A program made the position numbers and the translations under genes. Shown here piece by piece: positions 19,101 to 26,024 of a DNA stretch of 64,000 nt. A model generated the notes under the pieces. The model was given only the letters and a program-made list of their open reading frames with translations. It made no database searches and was not told the DNA's origin. Position 1 is the stretch's first letter, and each line of letters begins with the position of its first letter. This DNA is from Verrucomicrobiaceae bacterium (GTDB lineage: Bacteria > Verrucomicrobiota > Verrucomicrobiia > Verrucomicrobiales > Akkermansiaceae), in assembly GCA_027491155.1 (NCBI GenBank), contig JAIXWR010000013.1:1-64000 (forward strand), given 5' to 3'.

Positions 19101-19202
19101 CGCGTCCTCCTGGAGCTGGGCCATGGCGGGCGGGGCGGTCAGGGCTCCGGTGGCCAGGGCGATGCCGAGGGCCGGGACGAGGGTGCGGCGGGACAGGTTC
19201 AT
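16188..19202 (-). CDS. large exported TPR-repeat protein (1004 aa)
   Basis: After a signal peptide (residues 1-29, MNLSRRTLVPALGIALATG, with an RR pair reminiscent of a Tat signal) the protein is built almost wholly of tetratricopeptide-like helical pairs. Examples are the ALTSMEDAKWEEALQLLNRC, CELKLKRWDDAAKSFETCY and YEEAIRMFKKFLEE stretches. Such proteins act as periplasmic scaffolds. It lies in an operon downstream of exbB and two exbD genes, 138 bases after the second exbD, with a terminator-like hairpin between. The C-terminus is Lys-rich. Comparable exbB-exbD-TPR clusters are known in Verrucomicrobia and Planctomycetes, but no role is established to my knowledge. Confidence 0.85.
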   Translation of the reverse strand: MNLSRRTLVPALGIALATGALTAPPAMAQLQEDAQTLNSRALTSMEDAKWEEALQLLNRCVELYDKNALTLFGPQFGVTWYRKGICELKLKRWDDAAKSFETCYRKYPNKGEQVEGGGNLYNKRALLRWAEAAQGAENYEEAIRMFKKFLEERDKTRDTFDPGSYYINLSICHSKLNKIPEGIEHLETAIKNKLRFRTPEAGIVAAFQALVAAVIEKRDEKSLLGFIEKNRSEIVIEPFEMEIYSKLFLKLAGDAIASDMEASAIALYQLVPSTDVMIEDLKSRITRLGSRPGVKELTRTLVKKTLETSRDSLEKQRREGDPNEVIQLGATAFIHEKHGNTRGAYAAYEQIELFFPKSKKREDNLYNLVRTSSIIGEVMATENYGSRFLKAYPESKHVPAVRRMMLTSLFYEGEYDTCITVANEMLPKLSEGTKEHDICLHVLGGSYYYTAQYDKAQPLLDQHVEKYPKSQFEQAALYFQASNLSRLQFWTKAASLLDAFFEKHPDPSKNIYYSFALFDRANCHYAENENAPALEKLGRLEKEFPNVEILDMALNLKGNVLQSDGDRAEAENYYKKALELAERRENRVVAGESLFYLVALLGEKTVGKDPNPRVKDAVPYSDKFWKEHGTDSPYKTQVAVSQVHALNAVDRGEEALNRLRDVIAEMAVNPDSRGLEEAINSYTDVYLEKHSVEELKEHYYNFPKIGGQNKAALALLRIAIIGVAESELKKAGEDKAKKDKAEALIKVLFQELKNDFDVKVLSNYILVRTGDFLREKTSAPRQALPYYDEALSRQDQSFRFAALFGRASVLGAGSKEEKAKAIEDLKRVFADSQEKPEKERALYGMVETHMSAGDWDAVEASAKQYLSKEGGQSFTKYAPEVGLALAKSYHERGQINDALANYVRVWSSYKGLVRISAPALKAWMELSWQRNSPGGGADNNKADRQGAYESGWTYIDQTRRFLDKMTDEEKKVWQQIESLVSEYEASPDVMSMAKLKEEAAKKKK

Positions 19203-19242
19203 GGGGATGAAGAGGTTTTCTGGTTTTTGAAGCTTGGGGAAA

Positions 19243-19289
19243 GAAAAGCGCCGGCTCGCTCGCCCCGCAAGGGAGGAACGGGCCGGCGC
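19243..19289 (-). terminator. possible internal terminator/attenuator in the exbB operon
   Basis: Read on the minus strand, GCGCCGGC (19282-19289) pairs with GCCGGCGC (19248-19255) over a 26-base loop that can itself fold. TTTTCTT follows. It lies between the second exbD and the large TPR gene and could lower expression of the TPR genes relative to the proton-channel genes. Confidence 0.45.
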
Positions 19290-19340
19290 GGCAATCTCTT
19301 GGGCAAACCGTGCCGGCCAGGCGCGGTCAATCGGGGGAAG

Positions 19341-19811
19341 TCAGGGATCGACGAGATCGGTGAAGGTCACGTTGCTGATGCCCACGCCGGCGAGCACGTT
19401 CAGCACGTCGATCACCCGCTGCTGGCTCGCGCCGCCGTCGACGTAAAGCTGAACCAGCGGCTTGGAATTCGAGCCGGCCGACTTGGCGGCGCTGGCGTAG
19501 CTCTGGAGGTCGGCGGTGAGCAGCGGCAGGTCGCGCGAATCGGGATCGGAATCCATCGGGATCTGTGCGGCACCGGCGCCGACGGAGACCGCGCCGCTGG
19601 CGTCGATCCGGATGAACTTCGGATCGATGTCCGGAACGGACTCGCTGGGAGCGGCCGCGGGCAGGGTCATGTCGAGGTCCTGCTCCCGCTTCTGGATCGT
19701 CGTGGTGACGAGGAAGTAGATCAGGAGCAGGAAGGTGCAGTCGATCAGCGAGGAGATGTCGAGCGCCGGGAGATCCTCCGATGGAGTCTCGACTTTCTTG
19801 TGGCGGGCCAT
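19341..19811 (-). CDS. exbD: ExbD/TolR-family protein (second copy)
   Basis: ExbD/TolR subunits span the inner membrane once and couple proton flow through ExbB to a periplasmic partner. This 156-residue protein has a short cytoplasmic N-terminus, one membrane segment (about 16-39, SLIDCTFLLLIYFLVTTT) with the proton-relay Asp24, and a periplasmic domain. The domain ends in a VQLYVDGGASQQRVIDVLNVLAGVGI-like segment typical of the family. It is 15 bases downstream of another exbD. Two distinct ExbD proteins in tandem suggest a hetero-oligomeric complex. No tonB gene follows. Confidence 0.9.
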   Translation of the reverse strand: MARHKKVETPSEDLPALDISSLIDCTFLLLIYFLVTTTIQKREQDLDMTLPAAAPSESVPDIDPKFIRIDASGAVSVGAGAAQIPMDSDPDSRDLPLLTADLQSYASAAKSAGSNSKPLVQLYVDGGASQQRVIDVLNVLAGVGISNVTFTDLVDP

Positions 19812-19826
19812 GGCGGGTGAGTCGGG

Positions 19827-20276
19827 TTATTTGGCGGTGACGTAGACCGCGAAGACCACCTGGTCGACGCCGCCCTTGGCAGCGGCCCGGATCACCTGGC
19901 GGCTGTATTTGAAAACGGCTTCCTTGTCGCCGCGGAGGTGGAGCTTCGGCTTGTAGCCGAGCAGGTCGATCTTCTGCTTCTCCTCCTTCACCAGGTCGGT
20001 GATCGCGTCCTCGTTGTCGAGCGGCTGCTTGGCTTCGTTGGTGAACTTGCCGTCCTTGTAGACGTTCACCACGATGCGGCCGTTGCCGTCTTCCGCCTTG
20101 CGGGAGTTCACGGCGACGGGGGGAGTCACGTTGGGGTCCTGCTTCACCACGATGACCGTGGCGTTGACCAGGAAGAACATCAGAAGGAGGAAGACCATGT
20201 CGATCATCGGCGACATGTCCAGAGTGCAATTGTCATCGTCGGACGGACCGGACTTGCGGAGCTTGGAAGAGGCCAT
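19827..20276 (-). CDS. exbD: ExbD/TolR-family protein (first copy)
   Basis: This 149-residue protein begins at ATG 20276 (MASSKLRKSG); the frame is open 45 bases further upstream, but that part overlaps the intergenic region. The membrane segment (about 21-42, SPMIDMVFLLLMFFLVNATV) contains the conserved Asp26 expected to carry protons. The periplasmic domain contains KAVFKYSRQVIRAAAKGGVDQVVFAVY near its end, matching the ExbD C-terminal fold. It lies 69 bases after exbB and 15 bases before the second exbD. The N-terminus is rich in Asp (SDDDN), possibly contacting a cytoplasmic regulator. Confidence 0.9.
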   Translation of the reverse strand: MASSKLRKSGPSDDDNCTLDMSPMIDMVFLLLMFFLVNATVIVVKQDPNVTPPVAVNSRKAEDGNGRIVVNVYKDGKFTNEAKQPLDNEDAITDLVKEEKQKIDLLGYKPKLHLRGDKEAVFKYSRQVIRAAAKGGVDQVVFAVYVTAK

Positions 20277-20345
20277 ATGAGGATGGGTGGTTCGGATTCC
20301 GGAAGTGACGGGCCGCGGCATGCGGCCCGCCTTTCGTCACCGGAA

Positions 20346-21131
20346 TCAAACGGCGATGCCTTCCGGAATCTTGGCCAGATATGCCTCGGCGTTGACGGTC
20401 TGGAGGGACGCGTTGATCATGTCCTCGGCCGCGTGGTGGCAGTCGGCGATCAGTCCGTTGAGGCGGTTCTTGAAGTAGTAGTAGGCCACGAGGCAGGGAA
20501 TGGCGTTGATCAGACCCCACAGGGTGGTGAGAAGGGCGACGGAGATCGAACCGGCAAGCTGGCTCGGGTCGGCGGAGCCGGTAATGGCCAGAATGCCGAA
20601 GGCGTCGACCATGCCGAGCACGGTGCCGAGCAGTCCGAGCATCGGGGAGACCTGGGCGCAGAGCGAGATGTAGTTCAGCGGGGTCATCAGCTTGCGGGTC
20701 TCGTTGGTGGTGAAGTCGGCCATCGCGTCTTCGATCTGGTCGCGGCCGAGGTCTTCGGGGCGGGTGGCATCGATGTTCGGCAGCGAGTAGGCCATCATGC
20801 GGCCGAGGAAGGAGGGGTGGGAGGCGGCGAGCTCGATGGCGGAGCGGACGCGGCAGTTCACCATGTGGTCCATGAGCGCGGCCTTGAGGTCGTCCGGGCA
20901 GAACTTCGGCTTGGTGAGGTTGATGAAGTTGAACACGCAGAGGGCGATGAAGGCCACGACGGCGGCACCGATGAAGCCCATGGTCCACCCACCGTCGATG
21001 ACCCACTTCTGGAGCATCGTCTTCTCTTTCGGGGCGGCGTCCTGCGCCATCAGCATGGGGGCGGTCACCAGAAGGGTGGTGGTGATTGCGGCCGCGACGC
21101 GGCTGCTGCGGGAAATGAGGTGGTGGGTCAT
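20346..21131 (-). CDS. exbB: MotA/TolQ/ExbB proton-channel family protein
   Basis: This is the proton-channel subunit of an ExbB/ExbD-type motor in the inner membrane. The 261-residue protein starts with a cleavable or signal-anchor-like hydrophobic segment (to about residue 29, PMLMAQDAAP), as in long ExbB forms. A membrane segment follows (about 50-70, MGFIGAAVVAFIALCVFNF), and then the MotA/TolQ/ExbB domain with the signature PMLGLLGTVLGMVDAFG and a final pair of membrane helices (SISVALLTTLWGLINAIPCLVAYYYF). The ATG at 21131 fits the N-terminal signal; the frame is open further upstream. It heads an operon with two exbD and two TPR genes. Confidence 0.92.
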   Translation of the reverse strand: MTHHLISRSSRVAAAITTTLLVTAPMLMAQDAAPKEKTMLQKWVIDGGWTMGFIGAAVVAFIALCVFNFINLTKPKFCPDDLKAALMDHMVNCRVRSAIELAASHPSFLGRMMAYSLPNIDATRPEDLGRDQIEDAMADFTTNETRKLMTPLNYISLCAQVSPMLGLLGTVLGMVDAFGILAITGSADPSQLAGSISVALLTTLWGLINAIPCLVAYYYFKNRLNGLIADCHHAAEDMINASLQTVNAEAYLAKIPEGIAV

Positions 21132-21165
21132 GGAATTTTGATTAGATTGCCAAGCGGGTAGCGGC

Positions 21166-21180
21166 GGATTCTGGGAATCC
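21166..21180. promoter_or_regulatory. dyad GGATTC-TGG-GAATCC upstream of exbB
   Basis: A perfect 6-3-6 dyad lies 35-49 bases before the exbB start codon, inside the 143-base gap between exbB and the end of nth. Its position fits an operator, but no regulator can be named. Confidence 0.35.
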
Positions 21181-21274
21181 TTCGATGGCCCGCAAGGAAA
21201 GATTTTGAAAAACGAGGGTTCCGTGCGGTGTTGTAAATACAGGGGTCGGACGACCGAGTACACCGTTCTGACGG

Positions 21275-21913
21275 CTATCCTGCCGCTTTCCTTGGAGGAA
21301 AGAGTTCGCGGCACAGGAGGCAGCTCCGGCCGTCGCAGCCGCGCGCGGTGCAATGGGCGCGGCCGTAGAAGATGATGCGCAGGTGGAGGGCGTTCCAGCG
21401 CTCGCGGGGGAAGAGCTTTTTCAGGTCGCGTTCGGTCTGCTCGACGTTGCGCCCTTCGGTCAGTTTCCAGCGTTTGGCGATGCGGTGGATGTGGGTGTCG
21501 ACGGGAAAGGCCGGCACGCCGAAGGCCTGGGCCATGACCACCGATGCGGTCTTGTGGCCGACGCCGGGCAAGGCTTCGAGCGCGGCGAAGTCGGCGGGAA
21601 CGCTACCGCCGTGTTGATCGACGAGGATCCGAGAGAGGTCCCGGATGGCCTGGGACTTCCGCGGCGAGAGGCCGCAGGGGCGGATGATGGCCCGGATCGC
21701 TTCGACCGGGACTTCCGCCATGGCTTCGGGCGTGGCTGCCAGATCGAAGAGGGCGGGGGTGACCGTGTTCACCCGGGCGTCGGTGCATTGCGCGGAGAGC
21801 AGCACCGCGACCAGCAGGGTGAAGGGGTCGCGGTGGTCGAGTGGGACCGGGGTCTCCGGATAGAGTTCCTCCAGCCGCCCGTCGACATGGGCGGCGCGTT
21901 GGGCGCGGGTCAT
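21275..21913 (-). CDS. nth: endonuclease III (DNA glycosylase/AP lyase)
   Basis: Nth removes oxidised pyrimidines and cleaves the abasic site in base-excision repair. At 212 residues from ATG 21913 it matches the 211 of the E. coli enzyme, so that start is preferred. The helix-hairpin-helix LPGVGHKTASVV contains catalytic Lys121, and FPVDTHIHR contains catalytic Asp139. The iron-sulfur loop is unusual: Cys188, 193, 198 and 201 give spacing C-x4-C-x4-C-x2-C, not the usual C-x6-C-x2-C-x5-C, so a cluster may be bound differently. The start lies 5 bases from the end of the upstream lipoprotein gene, so the two are probably cotranscribed. Confidence 0.93.
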   Translation of the reverse strand: MTRAQRAAHVDGRLEELYPETPVPLDHRDPFTLLVAVLLSAQCTDARVNTVTPALFDLAATPEAMAEVPVEAIRAIIRPCGLSPRKSQAIRDLSRILVDQHGGSVPADFAALEALPGVGHKTASVVMAQAFGVPAFPVDTHIHRIAKRWKLTEGRNVEQTERDLKKLFPRERWNALHLRIIFYGRAHCTARGCDGRSCLLCRELFPPRKAAG

Positions 21914-21918
21914 GGCCC

Positions 21919-22593
21919 TCAGCGGGCGGCGGTGTTCGCCGAGTGGCCGGACATCAGGCGGTTGATCGCCGCGTACATCTTCGCGCAGTGGGGATGGTGG
22001 GTGCGCTTGGAGAGGATTTCGGCGCTGCGGGCGTAGGAGCCCCACTGGACGACGGTCAGTTCGACATTGCGGCGGCCCCAGGTCCTCATGTGGCTCTTGC
22101 AGGGCGTGTAGATGTCGACGGTGTTGGTGCCGGTGAGGGCGGAGCCGTAGTCGTCCACCACGAAGAGCTGCTTCATGCCCTTGATGCGGAAGACGGTGCC
22201 GACCGGATAGACGGCCCAGTCGGCGGCGGCGCTGCGGACGCGGTCGGTGTAGCGGAGCGGGGTGCCGGCGGCATTCATCGAGCCGTACTCGATGTGATCG
22301 TCCTCCGAGCAGGTGTAGGCGGTGGTGCGGACCAGGCGGGTGCGCTCGGAGGGCTTGTAGAAAGCCATGCCGTGCTTGTCCTTGGGCTTGCCGGCGGCTT
22401 TCGGGGCGAGGGTCGGGCAGGGCTCGGCGGTGGTATAGACGGCGCAGCCGTGAACGATGCCGCCGGAGCGGGGAGTGCCGCCGGCGTAGGAAGCGGCGCG
22501 GGATTTGGAGACGATCCTGAGGCCGGAATCCGAGGCGCAGCTCGAAAGAAGAAGGGCGACCAAAGCGGCGGCGGAAGAGAGGCGGAAAATCAT
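21919..22593 (-). CDS. lipoprotein with a 3D (double-psi beta-barrel) domain
   Basis: The 224-residue protein has a lipoprotein signal peptide with lipobox LSSC (Cys19). The C-terminal half is a 3D domain, named for three conserved Asp. The hallmarks are AAADWAVYPVGTVFRIKG, then LFVVDDYGSALTG, then TVDIYTP. The domain occurs in MltA-like lytic transglycosylases and in resuscitation-promoting proteins, so a peptidoglycan-related role in the envelope is likely. The gene precedes nth by 5 bases in an unusual repair/cell-wall pairing. A 16-base perfect palindrome lies in its promoter region. Confidence 0.85.
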   Translation of the reverse strand: MIFRLSSAAALVALLLSSCASDSGLRIVSKSRAASYAGGTPRSGGIVHGCAVYTTAEPCPTLAPKAAGKPKDKHGMAFYKPSERTRLVRTTAYTCSEDDHIEYGSMNAAGTPLRYTDRVRSAAADWAVYPVGTVFRIKGMKQLFVVDDYGSALTGTNTVDIYTPCKSHMRTWGRRNVELTVVQWGSYARSAEILSKRTHHPHCAKMYAAINRLMSGHSANTAAR

Positions 22594-22619
22594 GCGGTCA
22601 GTTGGGAAAGCTTTATATT

Positions 22620-22635
22620 TAACGTGATCACGTTA
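22620..22635. promoter_or_regulatory. 16-bp perfect palindrome, likely operator
   Basis: TAACGTGATCACGTTA is a perfect palindrome 27-42 bases before the 3D-lipoprotein start codon. Just downstream in the minus-strand sense lies TATAAA (the plus strand reads TTTATA at 22611-22616), a good -10 box, so the palindrome would cover the spacer and -35 region. This placement is typical of a repressor operator. The regulator is unknown. Confidence 0.6.
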
Positions 22636-22733
22636 TTTGAGACTCCGGCTTCTACGGATCGAAAGGGGGGTCGGCAACCCAAAAATCCCCTGTTAGGAGC
22701 CGGGGGAAGCGGATCCCGTGCCAGACGGCGGGC

Positions 22734-24395
22734 TCAGGACTGGAGGTAGGACCGGACTTCGGGCGGAACGAATTCCGCGTCGGTGGCTTCTTCCGCGGCG
22801 AGCTGCATCTGGGCGCGGATGATGGCGGGGTCGACCGGCGGCAGGTAGCCGTGGAGGCTGGCGCGGAGGGCGTCGGCGGCAAGGGGCGTGCCGGTTTTGG
22901 TCAGGCGGTAGGCTTTCACGGCGAGCGCTTCGGCAGCCCCGGGGGTGAGCCAGGCGGGGACCAGCGGAAGGAGTTCGGCCTTGGCGGCATCGTCGAGCGG
23001 AATGCCGCGGCGTTTGCAGAGGGCGGCGAGCAGGACCATGCCCTCGGCCGCGGTGGCGGTCGGGAAAATGGGCACCTTCACGTCGATCCGGCCGGGGCGC
23101 TTGAGGTCGACCTCGATCAAATCCGGCCGGCTGGAGGCGAGGACCCAGAGGATCTTGCCGCGGTTGCGGGTGTTGGACATTTCCGCGGCCAGCATCGAGT
23201 AGACGCGGCTGGAAACCCCGGAGTCACCGCTGCCCGAGGCGCGGCGGCCGAGCGCCTGGTCGGCCTCGTCGATGAACACGATGCAGCGGCCGAGGGCGTG
23301 GAGCAGGGCGAAGATTTTCTCGAGGTTCGCCTCGGTGGAACCGACCCAGCGGTCGCGGAAGTTCCGCAGGGTGACGACCGGCACGCCGGCTTCCCCGGCG
23401 AGGCATTCGGCGAGGTAGGTCTTGCCGGTGCCGACCGGACCGCAGAAGAGGTAGCCCATCGGCAGGGCCGCCGTTTCATCCTGCTTCCACAGCGCGAGGT
23501 CCTGGCGGAGGCGGGTCTTCACGCCTTCGAGGCCGATCACGTCGTCGAGGGTGCGGTCGGGCTCGACGAAATCGATCAGCTCGCCGGCATCGCGCTCGAC
23601 CAGCGCCTTGCGGAGCTCGCCGAGGTCGGCGTCGTCGAGGCGGTCGCCGGAGTGGTTGCGGCGGCGGAGGAAGGCTTCGAGCGCGGCGATGGAGGTGCCG
23701 GCCAGGCGGGACGCGATGCGCGGGAAATCGGTGACGCCTTCGAGCGCCTTCGGGCATTCCGGGGCGAGGACTTGCAGCGCGCCGGCGAGCTCCGTGCCGT
23801 CGGGCAGCGGGATTTCGATCTCCGCGGCGCGCGGGTTCGCGGCGACCAGCGGGTGAAGGTGGTGGATGCGGTCGGCGATCAGGAAGACCGCCTGGCCGTG
23901 CGCGGCGAGGGTGGTGTCGCTGCCCCAGGTGCGGATCAGCGAGGCGATCGCGCTGAGTTCGTGGTTCAGCGATTGCGGGAGGACCGGGACGTAAAGCTGG
24001 GCGTCGCGCAGGACCACGGCGACGCTCAGCGGCTTGGCGCCGACGGCGCGGAGGTTGCGGGCGTATTGGAGGAAGCGGGCGACGGCGCGGATGGCGGGCA
24101 GCGGCAGGGCGGGCAGCTCGCCGATCTCTTTCAAGGCGGGCCAGCTGGCGAACAGGTCATTGCCCCTTTCCACGCGCAGGCCGAAGCCGGGATCGTAGGA
24201 CAGCACGATCTGGAAGCGCGGCAGAAGGACATCGAGGAGGTAGTCGTTCAGCCGTCCGAGCTTCGGCCCGCCGGGGAGGCGCAGCAGCATGCGGTCGGCG
24301 ACGTTGCCGTGGAGGATGAATTGCCCGGCCGCGCCGCTTTCGTAGCGCGCGACGATCTCGGTGGCCCAGGACGGGAGGGGAAAGGCTTCAGGCAT
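22734..24395 (-). CDS. AAA-family ATPase (CDC48/SpoVK-like)
   Basis: The 553-residue protein has an N-terminal region of about 290 residues without a clear family match and a single C-terminal AAA module. Walker A is GPVGTGKT (about 317-324), Walker B is CIVFIDEADQ (about 369-378), and the second region of homology contains RPGRID with the arginine finger. The N-terminal part begins with a GQFILHGNVADRML segment that I associate with AAA proteins of the CbbX/SpoVK/CDC48 type. Its partners are not evident: it stands alone between the 3D-lipoprotein gene and a divergent small membrane protein. A protein-remodelling role is the safest statement. Confidence 0.8.
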   Translation of the reverse strand: MPEAFPLPSWATEIVARYESGAAGQFILHGNVADRMLLRLPGGPKLGRLNDYLLDVLLPRFQIVLSYDPGFGLRVERGNDLFASWPALKEIGELPALPLPAIRAVARFLQYARNLRAVGAKPLSVAVVLRDAQLYVPVLPQSLNHELSAIASLIRTWGSDTTLAAHGQAVFLIADRIHHLHPLVAANPRAAEIEIPLPDGTELAGALQVLAPECPKALEGVTDFPRIASRLAGTSIAALEAFLRRRNHSGDRLDDADLGELRKALVERDAGELIDFVEPDRTLDDVIGLEGVKTRLRQDLALWKQDETAALPMGYLFCGPVGTGKTYLAECLAGEAGVPVVTLRNFRDRWVGSTEANLEKIFALLHALGRCIVFIDEADQALGRRASGSGDSGVSSRVYSMLAAEMSNTRNRGKILWVLASSRPDLIEVDLKRPGRIDVKVPIFPTATAAEGMVLLAALCKRRGIPLDDAAKAELLPLVPAWLTPGAAEALAVKAYRLTKTGTPLAADALRASLHGYLPPVDPAIIRAQMQLAAEEATDAEFVPPEVRSYLQS

Positions 24396-24497
24396 CGGGA
24401 GAATGACAAGGCGAAGGGGCGGGGATGTCGATGGGATTCACGGGTTCTTCACCGTCCGCGCATCGGGATTCCGCGGGGCGGGGCGAGCGTCGCGGCG

Positions 24498-24965
24498 ATG
24501 AATGACTTGAAGCAGATCCGCATCGCGGTGGGGATCGTGATCGCCGGGCTGGTGGTGAGCGGGCTGACGGCGTTCCCGCTGCTGCACGAGCTGAATTTCC
24601 TGGCGAAGCTGCTGGCGGCTGACGGTGGGCAGACGGACCTGTCGCGTTGGATCTTGAAAGTGCGGGAAGGGCTGGAGGTGACTTACGAGGAGTATCCGTT
24701 CATCGCCTACGGCACCGACTGGCTGGGCTTCGCGCATCTCGTGATCGCGCTGTTTTTCATCCTGCCGTGGCGGGACCCGGTGCGCTACGAGGGCGTCCTG
24801 AAGGTCGGCATCGCGGCGTCGCTGGGGGTGATCCCGCTGGCCTTCATCTGCGGGCCGATCCGGGAGATCCCGTTCTGGTGGCGGGTGATCGACTGCTCGT
24901 TCGGGATCGGCTGCATCCCGCCCTTGTGGTTCGCCTTGTGGAAGCTGCGGCGGCCGGGGCGGTAG
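24498..24965 (+). CDS. small integral membrane protein of unknown function
   Basis: I do not recognise the family. The 155-residue protein starts at ATG 24498 and has about four membrane segments: residues 8-28 (IRIAVGIVIAGLVVSGLTAF), 74-91, 99-120 and 128-150. A soluble loop between the first two contains TYEEYPFIAYGTDWLGFAHL. The high fraction of Trp and Pro at the loop ends is typical of conserved small membrane proteins. It is divergent from the AAA ATPase gene and 54 bases ahead of the TerC-like gene, which could be cotranscribed with it. Confidence 0.7.
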   Translation: MNDLKQIRIAVGIVIAGLVVSGLTAFPLLHELNFLAKLLAADGGQTDLSRWILKVREGLEVTYEEYPFIAYGTDWLGFAHLVIALFFILPWRDPVRYEGVLKVGIAASLGVIPLAFICGPIREIPFWWRVIDCSFGIGCIPPLWFALWKLRRPGR

Positions 24966-25019
24966 CGGCCGGTTCTTGCCAGGCGGGTCGGGATTGCCGA
25001 TGGTCCGGCCTTGCCGCCC

Positions 25020-25934
25020 ATGCTCGCTGAAATCTTCACTCCCGAACTCTGGAACATCCTCCGCGAGGCCCTGCCGGTGATCGTTTCGCTGATCATCATC
25101 GAAGGCCTGCTTTCGGTGGACAACGCGCTGGCGATCGCGGCGATGGCATCCCACCTGCCGGGAAAGCAGAAATACTGGGCGCTGAAGGTGGGGATCATCG
25201 GGGCCTACGTGTTCCGCGGGCTGGCGCTGCTGCTTGCGACCTACATCATCGAGAACCCGTGGTTGAAGATGCTGGGCGCGGCTTACCTGATCCACCTGAT
25301 GGCCCACCATTTCGCGACACGCCACAAGGAGGGCCAGGCGGAGCGGGACGAGGCGGGCGAGGTGATCGCGCAATCGGCCGGCCGCGGGTTCTGGGCGACG
25401 GTGGCGTCGATCGAGCTGATGGATCTGAGCCTGGGCGTGGACAACGTGGTCGCGGCGGTGGCCTTGAGCGACGAGATGTGGGTGGTTTGCACCGGCGTGT
25501 TCATCGGGATCCTGGCGCTGCGTTTCGTGGCGGGGCACTGCATCAAGCTGATCGAGAAATTCCCGGTGCTGGAACACACGGCTTTCCTGCTGATCGGGTT
25601 CGTCGGGCTGCTGCTGGTGACGGAGCTGAGTTTCCACATCGACATCACGACGCTGCAGAAATTCATCGGCATCGTTTCGATCATCGCGTTCACGATCTGG
25701 TACTCGCGGAATGCCGCGGTGCGGGCGGTGATGAAGCCGGTGAACGCCGGTCTGATGCTGCCGGTGCGGACTTATGATTTCGTGCTCGGCGGGGTGTTTT
25801 CGGTCCTGCTGTGGCCGTTCCGGATGATGTTCAAGAAAGCGGAGATCCCGGATCCGGTGGCGGAAGTGGAGCACGCGGCGGAGATCATCCACGACTCCGA
25901 AGTGCACCAGGCGGCGGGGAAGAAGGGGGAGTGA
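25020..25934 (+). CDS. TerC-like integral membrane protein
   Basis: The 304-residue protein belongs to the TerC family and the related DUF475 group, which are associated with metal-ion export during protein secretion or with tellurite tolerance. The motifs GLLSVDNALAIAAMA and LGVDNVVAAVAL each place an Asp-Asn pair inside a membrane helix, the expected metal-binding signature. About seven hydrophobic helices are visible and the C-terminal tail is charged (KKAEIPDPVAEVEHAAEI). ATG 25020 is chosen over TTG 25011 since the extra residues add nothing. The gene ends in a convergent arrangement with the alpha/beta hydrolase. Confidence 0.85.
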   Translation: MLAEIFTPELWNILREALPVIVSLIIIEGLLSVDNALAIAAMASHLPGKQKYWALKVGIIGAYVFRGLALLLATYIIENPWLKMLGAAYLIHLMAHHFATRHKEGQAERDEAGEVIAQSAGRGFWATVASIELMDLSLGVDNVVAAVALSDEMWVVCTGVFIGILALRFVAGHCIKLIEKFPVLEHTAFLLIGFVGLLLVTELSFHIDITTLQKFIGIVSIIAFTIWYSRNAAVRAVMKPVNAGLMLPVRTYDFVLGGVFSVLLWPFRMMFKKAEIPDPVAEVEHAAEIIHDSEVHQAAGKKGE

Positions 25935-25957
25935 GCGCCACGATTATTGGCGGTGCG

Positions 25958-26016
25958 GGGACCGCGGGTGAGCCGGACGTTGAGGGACCGTTCTGCGGAC
26001 TGAAGTCCGCGGTCCC
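25958..26016. repeat. palindromic intergenic repeat (GCGGACT-GA-AGTCCGC)
   Basis: Between two convergent genes, GGGACCGCGG (25958-25967) is the reverse complement of CCGCGGTCCC (26007-26016). Inside the right half lies a 7-base hairpin, GCGGACT (25995-26001) with AGTCCGC (26004-26010). The unit resembles a dispersed palindromic repeat. It may also work as a bidirectional termination structure, although no T-run is present. Confidence 0.55.
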
Positions 26017-26024
26017 GGTGAAAG

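Noticed and set aside
16152-19820. A 1222-codon open frame on the plus strand opposite the TPR genes
   Set aside because: It is a mirror of the high-GC codon structure of the minus-strand TPR gene. It lacks domains, and the opposite strand has a signal peptide and TPR pattern. Similar long mirrors at 28394-32041, 33556-37422 and 42933-43970 were discarded for the same reason.
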